This document shows positions 1-6,996 of a stretch of 33,184 nucleotides of DNA, in pieces. The position numbers were made by a program, and so were the translations under genes. This DNA is from DASUNQ01 sp036277075. Its GTDB lineage: Bacteria; Acidobacteriota; Thermoanaerobaculia; Multivoradales; UBA5704. Below the pieces are notes generated by a model. The model ran no database searches, was not told where the DNA came from, and saw nothing but the letters and a program-made list of their open reading frames with translations. The DNA lies in the NCBI GenBank assembly GCA_036277075.1, contig DASUNQ010000213.1:1-33184 (forward strand), read 5' to 3'. Numbering within the stretch: the first letter of the stretch is position 1; each line of letters opens with the position of its first letter.

Positions 1-1034
1 TCCACGGTCGCGCCCGGCCGCGCGTCCGCCAGCGCCGCGGCGATCGTGCGGTACTCGCCTTCGCCGAGCCCGACGCGGAGCACGCCCGCGCCGGGGCTCC
101 ACCAGCCGCCGGCGAAGCGCTGTCCGATCGCCCAGGCCAGCGCGAGGCCCAGGAGGAGCCCCGCGACTCCCCAGACCCAGGGCAGGGAGCGCCCGGCGAA
201 GGCGCGCCGCAGCTTCTCCAGCGGCCCCGCCACGGCCTGCGCCCCGCCCCGTCGCTCCTTGCCGCGCGCCGCGCCCTGCCGCGGCGCGCCGAACCCCTCC
301 CCCTCCACCAGGACGACCGAGACGTTGTCCCGCCCGCCGGCGGCGTTGGCGGCGGCGACGAGCGCCCGCGCCGCCGCCGCCGGGTCGCCGGCGTGCTGCT
401 CGACGATCGCCTGGATCTCGGCCGCCGGCACCATGTCCGAGAGGCCGTCGCTGCACAGCAGCAGCGCCGCGTCGCGCTCGAACGGCGCCTCCAGCACCTC
501 GACGAACTCCGGGTCGTCCGGCTCGTGCGGCGTCGAGCCGACGTCGCGGAAGATCTCGTTGCGCCGCGGGTGGCTCATCGCCTCGGCCTCGGTGAGCTCG
601 CCGCGCTCCTCGCGCGCGCCGACCGGCGAATGGTCGCTGGTGAGCTTCTTGAGCTCGCCGCGGTGGAGGCGGTAGAGGCGGCTGTCGCCGACGTGACCGA
701 CGGTGGCGCGGCCGTCCTCGACGAGCGCGACGGTGAGCACGCAGGCCATGCCGCGCAGCCGCGGCTCGGCCTGCGCCTTCTCGAGGATCTGCCGGTTGGC
801 GAGGGCGATCGCCTCGCGCACCCGCCGGCCGGGGTCGGTGGTGCGGCGCGCGAGGCGCCCCTTGAGCACCTCCAGCGCGGTCTCGGCCGCCACCTCGCCG
901 GCCGACTCGCCGCCGACACCGTCGATCACCGCGAAGATGCCGCGCTCGGGATCGCAGAGGACGCGGTCCTCGTTGTTGCCGCGGTCGCGGCCGGGATCGC
1001 TCAGCGCGGCGGCGGTCCAGGGGGGCCGGGCCAC
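1..1034 (-). CDS. PP2C-type Ser/Thr protein phosphatase with membrane anchor (3' end outside window)
   Basis: Metal-dependent phosphatase that reverses Ser/Thr phosphorylation at the cytoplasmic face of the membrane. PP2C motifs appear in order: SDPGRDRGNNEDR near the N terminus, AVIDGVGG (metal-binding Asp), GHVGDSRLYR, LLCSDGLSDMV and GGRDNVSVVLV, within about residues 10-235. A charged linker and one transmembrane helix (around WVWGVAGLLLGLALAWAIG) follow, then the start of an extracytoplasmic region (GEGEYRTIAAALADARPGATV style) that resembles the opening of a right-handed beta-helix repeat. The GTG start at 1034 lies 6 bases after the stop of the preceding microprotein gene. It shares an operon with an FHA protein, which fits a kinase/phosphatase/FHA module. 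The C terminus is cut by the window edge, so the outer domain cannot be judged. Family assignment is firm; the beta-helix reading is a guess. Confidence 0.93.
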   Translation of the reverse strand, partial: MARPPWTAAALSDPGRDRGNNEDRVLCDPERGIFAVIDGVGGESAGEVAAETALEVLKGRLARRTTDPGRRVREAIALANRQILEKAQAEPRLRGMACVLTVALVEDGRATVGHVGDSRLYRLHRGELKKLTSDHSPVGAREERGELTEAEAMSHPRRNEIFRDVGSTPHEPDDPEFVEVLEAPFERDAALLLCSDGLSDMVPAAEIQAIVEQHAGDPAAAARALVAAANAAGGRDNVSVVLVEGEGFGAPRQGAARGKERRGGAQAVAGPLEKLRRAFAGRSLPWVWGVAGLLLGLALAWAIGQRFAGGWWSPGAGVLRVGLGEGEYRTIAAALADARPGATV

Positions 1035-1040
1035 GGCGCG

Positions 1041-1136
1041 CTAGTCCCGGTCGGTGGCCGCCAGCCAGACGAAGACGGCGGCCAGGCCGAGGAGCGCGGC
1101 GAGGAAGACGAGGCGGGCGGTGTAGAGGTCGGTCAC
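1041..1136 (-). CDS. 31-residue single-pass membrane microprotein
   Basis: Tiny gene between the FHA and PP2C genes. The GTG start overlaps the TGA stop of the FHA gene (GTGA), and its own TAG ends 6 bases before the PP2C start, so it is fully embedded in the operon and probably translationally coupled. After a short polar N terminus (VTDLYTARL) it has one hydrophobic helix (VFLAALLGLAAVFVWLAA) and an acidic end (TDRD). No family is recognised. It could be a small membrane partner of the phosphatase. The evidence is reading-frame position, coupling geometry and a plausible helix, not homology. Confidence 0.6.
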   Translation of the reverse strand: MTDLYTARLVFLAALLGLAAVFVWLAATDRD

Positions 1137-1993
1137 CGCGGGGCGATGCGCTCGAAGTCGAGGAAGAGGACGCCGGCCAGGCCGATGCGCGCGCGCTCCG
1201 GGAGGTCCACCCAGCGGTCGCGGTCGCGCACCTCGCCGTCGACCATCTCGAGCGACGGCGGCACGGTGGCGCCGTTGACCGAGGTGCCGAGCTTCGAGAG
1301 GTCCTTCAAGCGGAAGGCGCCGCTCTCCGGCAGCCGGCGGATGCGGGCGTGCTCGCGCGAGACGTCCGGCTTGGTCTCGAGCCGGAGGTCGACCCAGACG
1401 TCGGGCGCGTCGCGGCCGATGACGATCTCGTCCTTGGTGACGAGGAAGGTCTGCGCCCCGGCGTCGTCCTTGTAGCTGATGCGCGCGTAGGCGTCGGCGC
1501 TCTCGACCGCCTGCCGCTCGGTGCTCATGCGGCCGCCGAGGCGGCGCGTCGTCGAGATGCGGTGGGTGGGGTTGCCCGAGCCGTAGCCGGGGGCCTCCCG
1601 CCGCGCGAACTCCGAGACCACCTCGATCTCGCCGGGCGCCAGGCGGCCGTTGGGGTCCTCCTGGAAGCGCACCGTCCAGCGCCCCTCGGCGCTCACCACC
1701 CGCGCCGCCGGCTCCGGCGCCGGCCGGCCGCGCACCGTCGAGAGCAGCCGCGCCACCGGCGGCACCGCCTCGCGGTTCATCCGCGCCAGCTCCCGGTCGA
1801 GGAGCTGCTTGGCCTCGGACTCGAGCTCGCCGAAGAGGCTGCGCAGGTGGTCGTGGTCGTCGGCGTGCAGGTAGACCTGATACAGGCTCGGCGCCACCGT
1901 CTTGGTGACCAGCGGCTCGAGACTCTGCCGCATGTTCTCGCCGATCGCGAGGACGACGTCGCGCGCGCTGGCGCGGTCCTGGTCCTGCGTCAT
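1133..1993 (-). CDS. FHA-domain protein with FhaA-like N-terminal domain
   Basis: Phosphothreonine-binding signalling protein of 286 residues. The first about 120 residues (QSLEPLVTKTVAPSLYQVY, then LESEAKQLLDRELARMN) resemble the DUF3662/FhaA N-terminal domain. The C-terminal FHA domain (about residues 185-280) shows EIVIGRDAPDVWVDL, the phosphopeptide-contact block SREHARI and LSKLGTSVNGATV. A GGAAGGG ribosome-binding site precedes the ATG. It heads an operon with the microprotein and PP2C phosphatase, so it probably acts as a scaffold or reader in Ser/Thr phospho-signalling. No kinase gene is visible in the window; one may lie beyond the left edge. Confidence 0.9.
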   Translation of the reverse strand: MTQDQDRASARDVVLAIGENMRQSLEPLVTKTVAPSLYQVYLHADDHDHLRSLFGELESEAKQLLDRELARMNREAVPPVARLLSTVRGRPAPEPAARVVSAEGRWTVRFQEDPNGRLAPGEIEVVSEFARREAPGYGSGNPTHRISTTRRLGGRMSTERQAVESADAYARISYKDDAGAQTFLVTKDEIVIGRDAPDVWVDLRLETKPDVSREHARIRRLPESGAFRLKDLSKLGTSVNGATVPPSLEMVDGEVRDRDRWVDLPERARIGLAGVLFLDFERIAPR

Positions 1994-2143
1994 CCCTTCC
2001 GGAGACCTCCAGAAAGCCCCGGCGTATCGTATGCGAACCGCATTCCGCCCCCTCCACCCCTTCCGCTAGAGCCTCGTCTAGCTTAAGATTCGATGTTCCG
2101 CATCATCCCCTTCCACGAAACCCGCTTTGCTAAAGGAGTCTCC

Positions 2144-3958
2144 ATGCGTCACGTCCTCGCCTCAGCCCTCGCCTTGACCGCCCTCGGTGCCCTCGCACCG
2201 CCGGCTGCGCAGGCCCAAACGCTCCCGCTCTGGTCGGTCTGCGAGGTGACCCGCGAGACCGCGAGCCGCCCGATCAACGCCTACGTCACCCCCGACGCCA
2301 CCGCCACCTTCACCGGCCCGGGCGGCGTCACCAAGTCGGTCCGCGGCTTCGTCTACGAGCTGTTCGACCCCAACGTCGCCACCGGCCGCTGGCGGGCGCG
2401 CTACAAGTTCCGCCTCGCCGTCACCGTCGCCGGGAGCTGGAGCTACACCGTCAGCTCCGGCGAGTCCGGTCTCAACCTGACGACCCCGACTCCGGTGAAC
2501 CTCTCCGAGTGCCGCACCCCCGTGACGCCGCTCCGAGGCTTCCTCCGCCGCGACGCCGCGAAACCCCTCAGCTTCGTCTGGGACGACGGCCAACATGCCT
2601 TCATCTGGGGGCAGACCTACTACCAGCTCGTCAACAACGCCCGCTGCGAGCTCGACAACTCCCTGGGCATCAGTTGCACCGAGCTCTACAACTGGCGGGC
2701 GTCGATCGACAACACCAAGACCCGCCGCATGTCGAAGGTCCGCCTGCTGATCGCGCCCTGGATCGCTCTCGGCCGCGGCAGCGGCACGGGGAGCGACTAC
2801 ACCGGCGCCTCGGGCCCCTACCTGCGCACCAGCGGCGGCACCGGCCCGTTCGACCGCAGCCAGCTCGACCACAACCACTGGAAGGCGCTCGACACCGTCA
2901 TCCGCTACCTCTACGACAAGGGGATGATCGCCGAGCTGATCCTCTTCCGAGACTTCACCGGCACCAACGACGCACAGGTCGGCACCCTCGACGAGGACAA
3001 GCGCTTCGTCGGCTACGCGGTCGCCCGCTACGCCGCCTTCCCGAACGTCGTCTGGTCGCTGGCCAACGAGTGGCAGAACGCCCACGCCACCCCCAACCCG
3101 TCGCACTGGAACGCGCTCGGCGCCTGCGTGCGCAGCGGCTGCAGCGACACGGCCGGGCGCACCTATTTGGGCGATCCCTGGTTGACGCAGGGAGCGAACG
3201 TCCGTCCGCTCACCATCCACCCCAACCACAAGCTGCAGGCCGACGGCGTCACCCGCAACGGCCAGTGCTTCAGCTTCTTCGCCCAGACCTGGCCGTCCAG
3301 CGTCTCGCTGCAGTGGAGCGGGTCGAGCGCCTATCCGAACGGCGACCAGCTCGGCTACAACGGCGCCATGTGCAACAAGCCGGGCGGCACCTGCCAGGGC
3401 GGCGCCAACAAGAGCTGGCCCGTCACCAACGACGAGTACGGCTACTTCGAAACCAACCAGGCCACCAGACACCGCAACAAGATCTGGGGCTTGGCAACCG
3501 GCGGCGGCTACGGCACCTCTGGCGACACCCGCACGGCCCCGGCGCCGATCTTTACCGGCGCGTGGGCGGCGGCCAGCGAGTACAGCGACATCCAGCGGGT
3601 GATCGACTACTTCGCGCCGGTCTCGACGCCGGCGAGCGGCCGTGCCCTGCTCTACTGGGATATGACTGGCGCCGAGAGCTGCGGCGTCACCGACCGTATC
3701 CACGTCCTCACCGACTCGCTGAAGACCCAGATGGTCGTCTACTTCGCCGTCCCCGGGAGCAACCTGAACGTGTCGGTCGTGCCGAACACCTCCTTCTACC
3801 ACCGCTGGTGGTACAACCCGCGCACGCCGACCAGCCAAGGCCAGGACGAGACCGACGGCGGGTGCGCCTCCGGCAATACCTTCACCACGCCCGACCAGCT
3901 CGGCGACTGGGTGCTGCGCCTCAAGAAGTGCCCGTTCGCGAGCTGCACGAGCTGCTGA
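2144..3958 (+). CDS. Secreted glycoside hydrolase-like protein (DUF5060 + DUF4038/GH140-like barrel)
   Basis: Exported protein of 604 residues. I place the start at the ATG at 2144 because it follows a strong AAAGGAG at 2132-2138 and opens a clean signal peptide (RHVLASALALTALGALA, cleavage near AQAQ); an upstream in-frame ATG at 2093 lacks both. Next come a DUF5060-like beta domain (about residues 30-125: ATATFTGPGG, RWRARYKFRLAVTVAGSWSY) and a TIM-barrel region of the DUF4038/apiosidase-like type (about 135-400: FIWGQTYYQLV, HWKALDTVIRYLYDKGM, NVVWSLANEWQN, where the Glu is a candidate catalytic residue). The C-terminal module has the FYHRWWYNPRT and LGDWVLRLKK pattern of the putative collagen-binding domain common on such enzymes. 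Many cysteines suggest extracellular disulfides. The substrate is probably a plant or microbial polysaccharide, but is not deducible here. Confidence 0.85.
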   Translation: MRHVLASALALTALGALAPPAAQAQTLPLWSVCEVTRETASRPINAYVTPDATATFTGPGGVTKSVRGFVYELFDPNVATGRWRARYKFRLAVTVAGSWSYTVSSGESGLNLTTPTPVNLSECRTPVTPLRGFLRRDAAKPLSFVWDDGQHAFIWGQTYYQLVNNARCELDNSLGISCTELYNWRASIDNTKTRRMSKVRLLIAPWIALGRGSGTGSDYTGASGPYLRTSGGTGPFDRSQLDHNHWKALDTVIRYLYDKGMIAELILFRDFTGTNDAQVGTLDEDKRFVGYAVARYAAFPNVVWSLANEWQNAHATPNPSHWNALGACVRSGCSDTAGRTYLGDPWLTQGANVRPLTIHPNHKLQADGVTRNGQCFSFFAQTWPSSVSLQWSGSSAYPNGDQLGYNGAMCNKPGGTCQGGANKSWPVTNDEYGYFETNQATRHRNKIWGLATGGGYGTSGDTRTAPAPIFTGAWAAASEYSDIQRVIDYFAPVSTPASGRALLYWDMTGAESCGVTDRIHVLTDSLKTQMVVYFAVPGSNLNVSVVPNTSFYHRWWYNPRTPTSQGQDETDGGCASGNTFTTPDQLGDWVLRLKKCPFASCTSC

Positions 3959-3985
3959 GCGGATTCGATCCCGGCGCCGCCGGCC

Positions 3986-4411
3986 TCACTCCCCCGTGAG
4001 CGTCGGCGGCTGCCGCCGCCGCGCCAGCATCGCGTCGAGCGAGTAGCGCGGAGCGCCATAGAGGAGGAAGAACAGCCCGCCGACGAGCATCGCCAGAGGC
4101 GCGATGTTGGCGTTGAACGGCTGCCCCACGTGCACCATCAGCAGCGCCACCACGAAGTTGACCACCACCACGGCCGCGGCCGGCCGGGTGAACAGCCCGA
4201 GCAGCAAGAGGATGCCCGTGCCGAACTGGCCGTACGCCGAAAGGTAGGCGCAAGCCAGCGGGTACGGAAACCCGTTGGCGGCCAGGAAGTCCCGGAACTC
4301 CAGCATGCGCGCGGCGCTGAACACGTTGTCCGCCGTCCCATAGATCAGCACGAAGCCGACGAACACCCGCAGCAGCAAGGGCGCGAGGTCGCGGTAGCGG
4401 TCGATTATCAC
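3986..4411 (-). CDS. DoxX family membrane protein
   Basis: Integral membrane protein of 141 residues with four hydrophobic helices: PLLLRVFVGFVLIYG, SAYGQFGTGILLLLGL, AAAVVVVNFVVALLMVH and IAPLAMLVGGLFFLLYG. The G-x-G-I-L-L-L-L-G-L-F-T-R segment is characteristic of DoxX/DoxD-like proteins, often linked to quinone or thiosulfate-related redox functions, but the specific role is unknown. The GTG start at 4411 is 21 bases from the stop of the antitoxin-like gene on the same strand, so co-transcription is possible though functionally unexplained. It converges on the glycoside hydrolase gene with 27 bases between stops. Confidence 0.85.
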   Translation of the reverse strand: MIIDRYRDLAPLLLRVFVGFVLIYGTADNVFSAARMLEFRDFLAANGFPYPLACAYLSAYGQFGTGILLLLGLFTRPAAAVVVVNFVVALLMVHVGQPFNANIAPLAMLVGGLFFLLYGAPRYSLDAMLARRRQPPTLTGE

Positions 4412-4432
4412 GTCACGAGCCGCGGGTCCTGC

Positions 4433-4732
4433 TCAGGCGACCCGCTTTGGTCGGGTCACCGCCACAGAGACCCGCGCTCCGGCCCGCCCCGCCATCGCGA
4501 TCAAGCTGTCGACGCTGAAGCGGTCGATCTTGCCGCGCGTCAGATCGCTGACCCTCGGCTGGCTCACCCCAAAGAGCCTCGCGGCGGCGGCCTGCGTCAA
4601 CTTCTGCTCGTCGATCAGCTTCGTGAGCGCGATCATCAGATCGGCCCGGACCTTGAGGTTCTCGGCCTCCTCCGCTCCGAAGCCGAGATCGCGGAACACA
4701 TTGCCGCGGGAGCGCTTCGTTCTGACAGTCAC
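4433..4732 (-). CDS. HigA/XRE-type antitoxin, orphaned
   Basis: DNA-binding protein of 99 residues with a Cro/C1-type helix-turn-helix (LTQAAAARLFGVSQPRVSDL) preceded by NVFRDLGFGAEEAENLKVRADLM, the typical start of antitoxins of the HigBA/RelBE-like class, and followed by SVDSLIAMAGRAGARVSV. I chose the GTG at 4732, which has AGGAGAG just upstream; the longer reading from about 4933 translates the toxin remnant in a wrong frame. The neighbour at 4734-4918 is the decayed toxin. It may survive as a solitary repressor or anti-addiction module. Confidence 0.85.
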   Translation of the reverse strand: MTVRTKRSRGNVFRDLGFGAEEAENLKVRADLMIALTKLIDEQKLTQAAAARLFGVSQPRVSDLTRGKIDRFSVDSLIAMAGRAGARVSVAVTRPKRVA

Positions 4733-4733
4733 C

Positions 4734-4918
4734 TCATCTCTCCTTCCGTTTGGCATGAAGCGCCTGGGCCAGCCACAGGCGCCGCCGCGCCAGCACCAGA
4801 TCGGCATGCCGCGTCTTGCGGCTCTTCGCCAGGTAGAGCCGGGGCGATGCCGACGGACTGGGAACGTCCGCAGGTCCTCGAGCGTCGTCCCCATCCATGC
4901 GATGACCGTATCAGGCAT
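4734..4918 (-). pseudogene. Remnant of a HigB/RelE-like toxin, internally deleted
   Basis: The ATG at 4918 starts MPDTVIAWMGTTLEDLRTFP, the usual N terminus of Gp49/HigB-type toxins (WMGxxLEDLRxFP). The matching C terminus (YLAKSRKTRHADLVLARRR and onward to a TGA at 4734) lies in a different frame only a few codons later. The roughly 40-60 residues of catalytic core expected between them are absent. The toxin therefore lost its centre and its frame, while the adjoining antitoxin remains intact. A TATACG sequence lies 6 bases before the ATG. Family identity rests on the N-terminal motif and gene order. Confidence 0.65.
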
Positions 4919-4929
4919 AGAGGTCGTAT

Positions 4930-4983
4930 ACAAGTGGGTGTATGCTGCGGCCGCCGCCGAGGGCGAGGCGCAGACCCACTTGT
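4930..4983. repeat. 10-bp inverted repeat upstream of the toxin remnant
   Basis: ACAAGTGGGT at 4930-4939 is the exact reverse complement of ACCCACTTGT at 4974-4983, with 34 bases between. It lies just upstream of the decayed toxin-antitoxin pair and could be an old operator or recombination trace. Chance cannot be excluded. Confidence 0.35.
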
Positions 4984-5051
4984 TCTTCTAGGTGCCTAGA
5001 CGGAAAACGAGTGAAAAACCTTTGAGCGGTTGCGCCCGTCCAACCGGCTAA

Positions 5052-5590
5052 CTAACCCCAATAGCGAAGCGCGTCCTGGACGTTCGCGTAGAGCGTGACG
5101 CCCGCGACCATCGCCGCTCCCACGAGCGTCGCCGCGACGCGCAGCCGGACGAGCCGGGGAAACACCCGCTCCATGCAGGCGAGGAGGATCTGCCCGCCGT
5201 CCAGCACCGGGATCGGCAGGAGGTTCAACACCGCCAGAGAGATGCTGAGGGAAATGGCGAGCTCCAAGGCCATCCCGCCTTCGGCGAGCCGCGCTCCTTC
5301 CATCACGATGCCAACCACTCCCGACATCGAGCCCGGTTCGGCGAGCAGGCCGAACGGAGCCACGGCGAGGTTGTAGAGGGAGGCCCCCCGGTCGAGCGCG
5401 TTCAGCGCCGCGAACGGCGGCACGGTCGCCGCGAGGTTCGCGAGCGGCCCGCCGAGAAAGAACGCGAGGCGCCGGGAAGCCCATCCCGGAAGCGCGTTAT
5501 CAGCCGGTACATCCGCCAGGCCCCCAGACCGAAGCCGTGGATTGACGCCCTCACAAGGCCGCAAGGCCCCACGGAGGGCCGCCACTTCGG
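5052..5590 (-). pseudogene. Degenerate M50 (RseP/site-2 protease-like) metalloprotease
   Basis: The C-terminal two thirds of an intramembrane M50 protease can be read: RRLAFFLGGPLANLAATVPP (second membrane motif), SGVVGIVMEGARLAEGG, AISLSISLAVLNLLPIPVLD followed by GGQILLACMERVF. Upstream, about 5500-5590, a different frame carries IHGFGLGAWRMYRL, similar to the segment after the catalytic HExxH in this family. The HExxH itself is not found and the frames do not join. It is therefore read as a 5'-truncated, frameshifted remnant lacking one metal-binding site, at the left flank of the low-GC island. Confidence 0.65.
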
Positions 5591-5727
5591 CACCATCTAC
5601 GGCCGCTGACGCGCCAGCGCCACCGCCCCAGACCTCGCCTCTCCGGCCGGCTTCGACTTCGGCACTACAAGATCGAAGTGCGCCAGGGCGGCTCACGACT
5701 CGGGCTGTTTAGGTGAAGCGGAAAATC

Positions 5728-5756
5728 GTGCCGGCGAAACGTCTTTTCGCGGGCAC
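5728..5756. repeat. 29-nt near-perfect hairpin at the left edge of the island
   Basis: GTGCC (5728-5732) pairs with GGCAC (5752-5756) and GCGAAA (5734-5739) pairs with TTTCGC (5745-5750), with a single G:G mismatch between the two stems and a 5-base loop CGTCT. It lies 25 bases before the -35 box of the defence-like operon. No T tract follows on the plus strand. It could be a terminator for leftward or rightward read-through, a protein-binding site or an insertion boundary. Confidence 0.5.
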
Positions 5757-5780
5757 CTGGAGACGTCGTCTTCCACGCGC

Positions 5781-5809
5781 TTGAAGTGCGGCCGCACTTC
5801 GCGTACAAT
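5781..5809 (+). promoter_or_regulatory. Promoter of the defence-like operon with an 18-bp palindromic operator
   Basis: TTGAAG at 5781-5786 and TACAAT at 5804-5809 are separated by exactly 17 bases, a good sigma70-type promoter. The spacer and the -35 edge are occupied by a perfect 18-bp palindrome at 5783-5800, with arm GAAGTGCGG and its reverse complement. A factor bound there would block RNA polymerase. Transcription would start near 5816, almost at the ATG at 5819, giving a leaderless or nearly leaderless message. This agrees with the lack of a Shine-Dalgarno sequence. Confidence 0.65.
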
Positions 5810-5818
5810 CCTTCAGAA

Positions 5819-6775
5819 ATGGCAAGTCAGAGGCGACAACCGGCATCCGGCTCGAACTGCAATGGCAGGCTGGGGCAAGGTGACTCATTCCATTTAATTA
5901 AGAAGGTCGACTCCGCTACCATCGATCTTGTGCTCACTTCCCCGCCCTACTGGGGTCTGAGATCATACGGCTTAGATCACAATGATGACATCCTCTCCCA
6001 ATGGGAAGCGCTCGGATGTAGCCGCTCAAGAGTGCCCCCTTGGGACTGGTATAAGAAGCAAGGCGGCGTCCTTGGGCTCGAGCCGTTTCCTGACTGGTAT
6101 ATTGCCCACCTAGTGGAGTTCTTCGGCCGGGCTCGCCGGGTGCTCAAGCCGACTGGAAATCTCTGGGTCAACTTGGGAGACACCTACTTCGCACGGTGGA
6201 GCAGCATCCGCGACAATGGGCGACAGGGCATCAGAGATGGCCGGGAGCGAAGGCGCACGCCCTCAGGAGGTTATCTGCATGACAAGCAGCTGCTCTTGAT
6301 CCCGGCGCGTTTTGCTATTGCGATGCAGGATGCTGGATGGATCCTCCGGAACGACCTAATCTGGGCCAAACCGCACCCACTTCCTCGACCAGAATCTGAT
6401 CGCCTACGCCTTTCCCATGAACACTGGTTCCACTTCGTCTTGCGGCGCCGAAGTGGGCGCCCAAGCTACTATTACGACCTTGAACAGTGTGAAGCACACG
6501 CCATGGATGTCATAAAGCATCCAACCTCGAATGGCGGTAGTGGTCATACAGCGACCTTTCCGATGGAGCTTATCGAGCGAAGAATTTTGAGCTCCAGCCC
6601 GCGGGGTGGAATAGTCCTCGACCCCTTCTGCGGGACTGGTGTTACGGTCGTGACGGCAATGAAGCTTGGCAGAGAAGGCGTCGGCTTTGAACTCTCGAGA
6701 AGGAACGCTCAACTAGCAGCAAAGTGTATTCGCGCCGCAGCCAGGGCGCGTGTAACTGGAGAGGATCGCAAATGA
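5819..6775 (+). CDS. DNA methyltransferase, N4/N6 amino type (PF01555-like, beta-class order)
   Basis: Site-specific DNA amino-methyltransferase of 318 residues. Catalytic motif IV TSPPYWG is at residues 40-46 and the SAM-binding motif DPFCGTG at 268-274, so catalytic precedes cofactor motif, the beta-class order. Between them are GNLWVNLGDTY, LLIPARFAIAMQDAGW and NDLIWAKPHPLPRP. SPPY is more usual in N4-cytosine enzymes, but N6-adenine cannot be excluded. The ATG at 5819 is preferred over an in-frame GTG at 5786 because the latter lies inside the operator palindrome. Base composition is much less GC-rich than the flanks. The gene overlaps the next start (ATGA), making it the first member of a five-gene operon with no adjacent restriction endonuclease. 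It may mark self DNA or regulate its own palindromic promoter. Confidence 0.93.
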   Translation: MASQRRQPASGSNCNGRLGQGDSFHLIKKVDSATIDLVLTSPPYWGLRSYGLDHNDDILSQWEALGCSRSRVPPWDWYKKQGGVLGLEPFPDWYIAHLVEFFGRARRVLKPTGNLWVNLGDTYFARWSSIRDNGRQGIRDGRERRRTPSGGYLHDKQLLLIPARFAIAMQDAGWILRNDLIWAKPHPLPRPESDRLRLSHEHWFHFVLRRRSGRPSYYYDLEQCEAHAMDVIKHPTSNGGSGHTATFPMELIERRILSSSPRGGIVLDPFCGTGVTVVTAMKLGREGVGFELSRRNAQLAAKCIRAAARARVTGEDRK

Positions 6776-6996
6776 CGAATGCCAAAGATCACAAGACCGA
6801 GGGTGGCGACGCCACCGAGCGCCTACAGCGTGTTAGAAACGCCGCTCGGGTTTTCGAAATACTTCGTGGGGCACACAGATCGGAGCGCGATCCTGACATC
6901 GAACTCGCCACCATGATTGACGGCCTGCAAGGTGCTCGCGACAGCGCGATTCGATCGGCGCTGATCGACTTGGTGAGTGATGCAGATTCAGATTGA
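6772..6996 (+). CDS. Small acidic protein of 74 residues in the defence-like operon
   Basis: It starts at an ATG overlapping the methyltransferase stop and preceded by GGAGAGG at 6758-6764, and overlaps the following ATPase start by 17 bases, so it is surely translated as part of the operon. Sequence features: a polar N terminus (TNAKDHKTEGGDATERLQRV), then predicted helices (ARVFEILRGAH, DIELATMIDGLQGARDSAI, RSALIDLVSDADSD). No helix-turn-helix or enzyme motif is seen. I do not recognise the family. In three-component ABC-ATPase conflict systems a small middle component often precedes the ATPase; that analogy is inference only. Confidence 0.8.
   Translation: MTNAKDHKTEGGDATERLQRVRNAARVFEILRGAHRSERDPDIELATMIDGLQGARDSAIRSALIDLVSDADSD

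Noticed and set aside
2162..3838. Long minus-strand open frame opposite the glycoside hydrolase gene
   Set aside because: High-GC shadow: Val/Gly/Asp/Arg-rich with no domain, while the plus strand has a signal peptide, ribosome-binding site and family motifs.
5786..5818. GTG at 5786 as methyltransferase start
   Set aside because: It lies inside the operator palindrome and upstream of the -10 box, so it would not be in the transcript.
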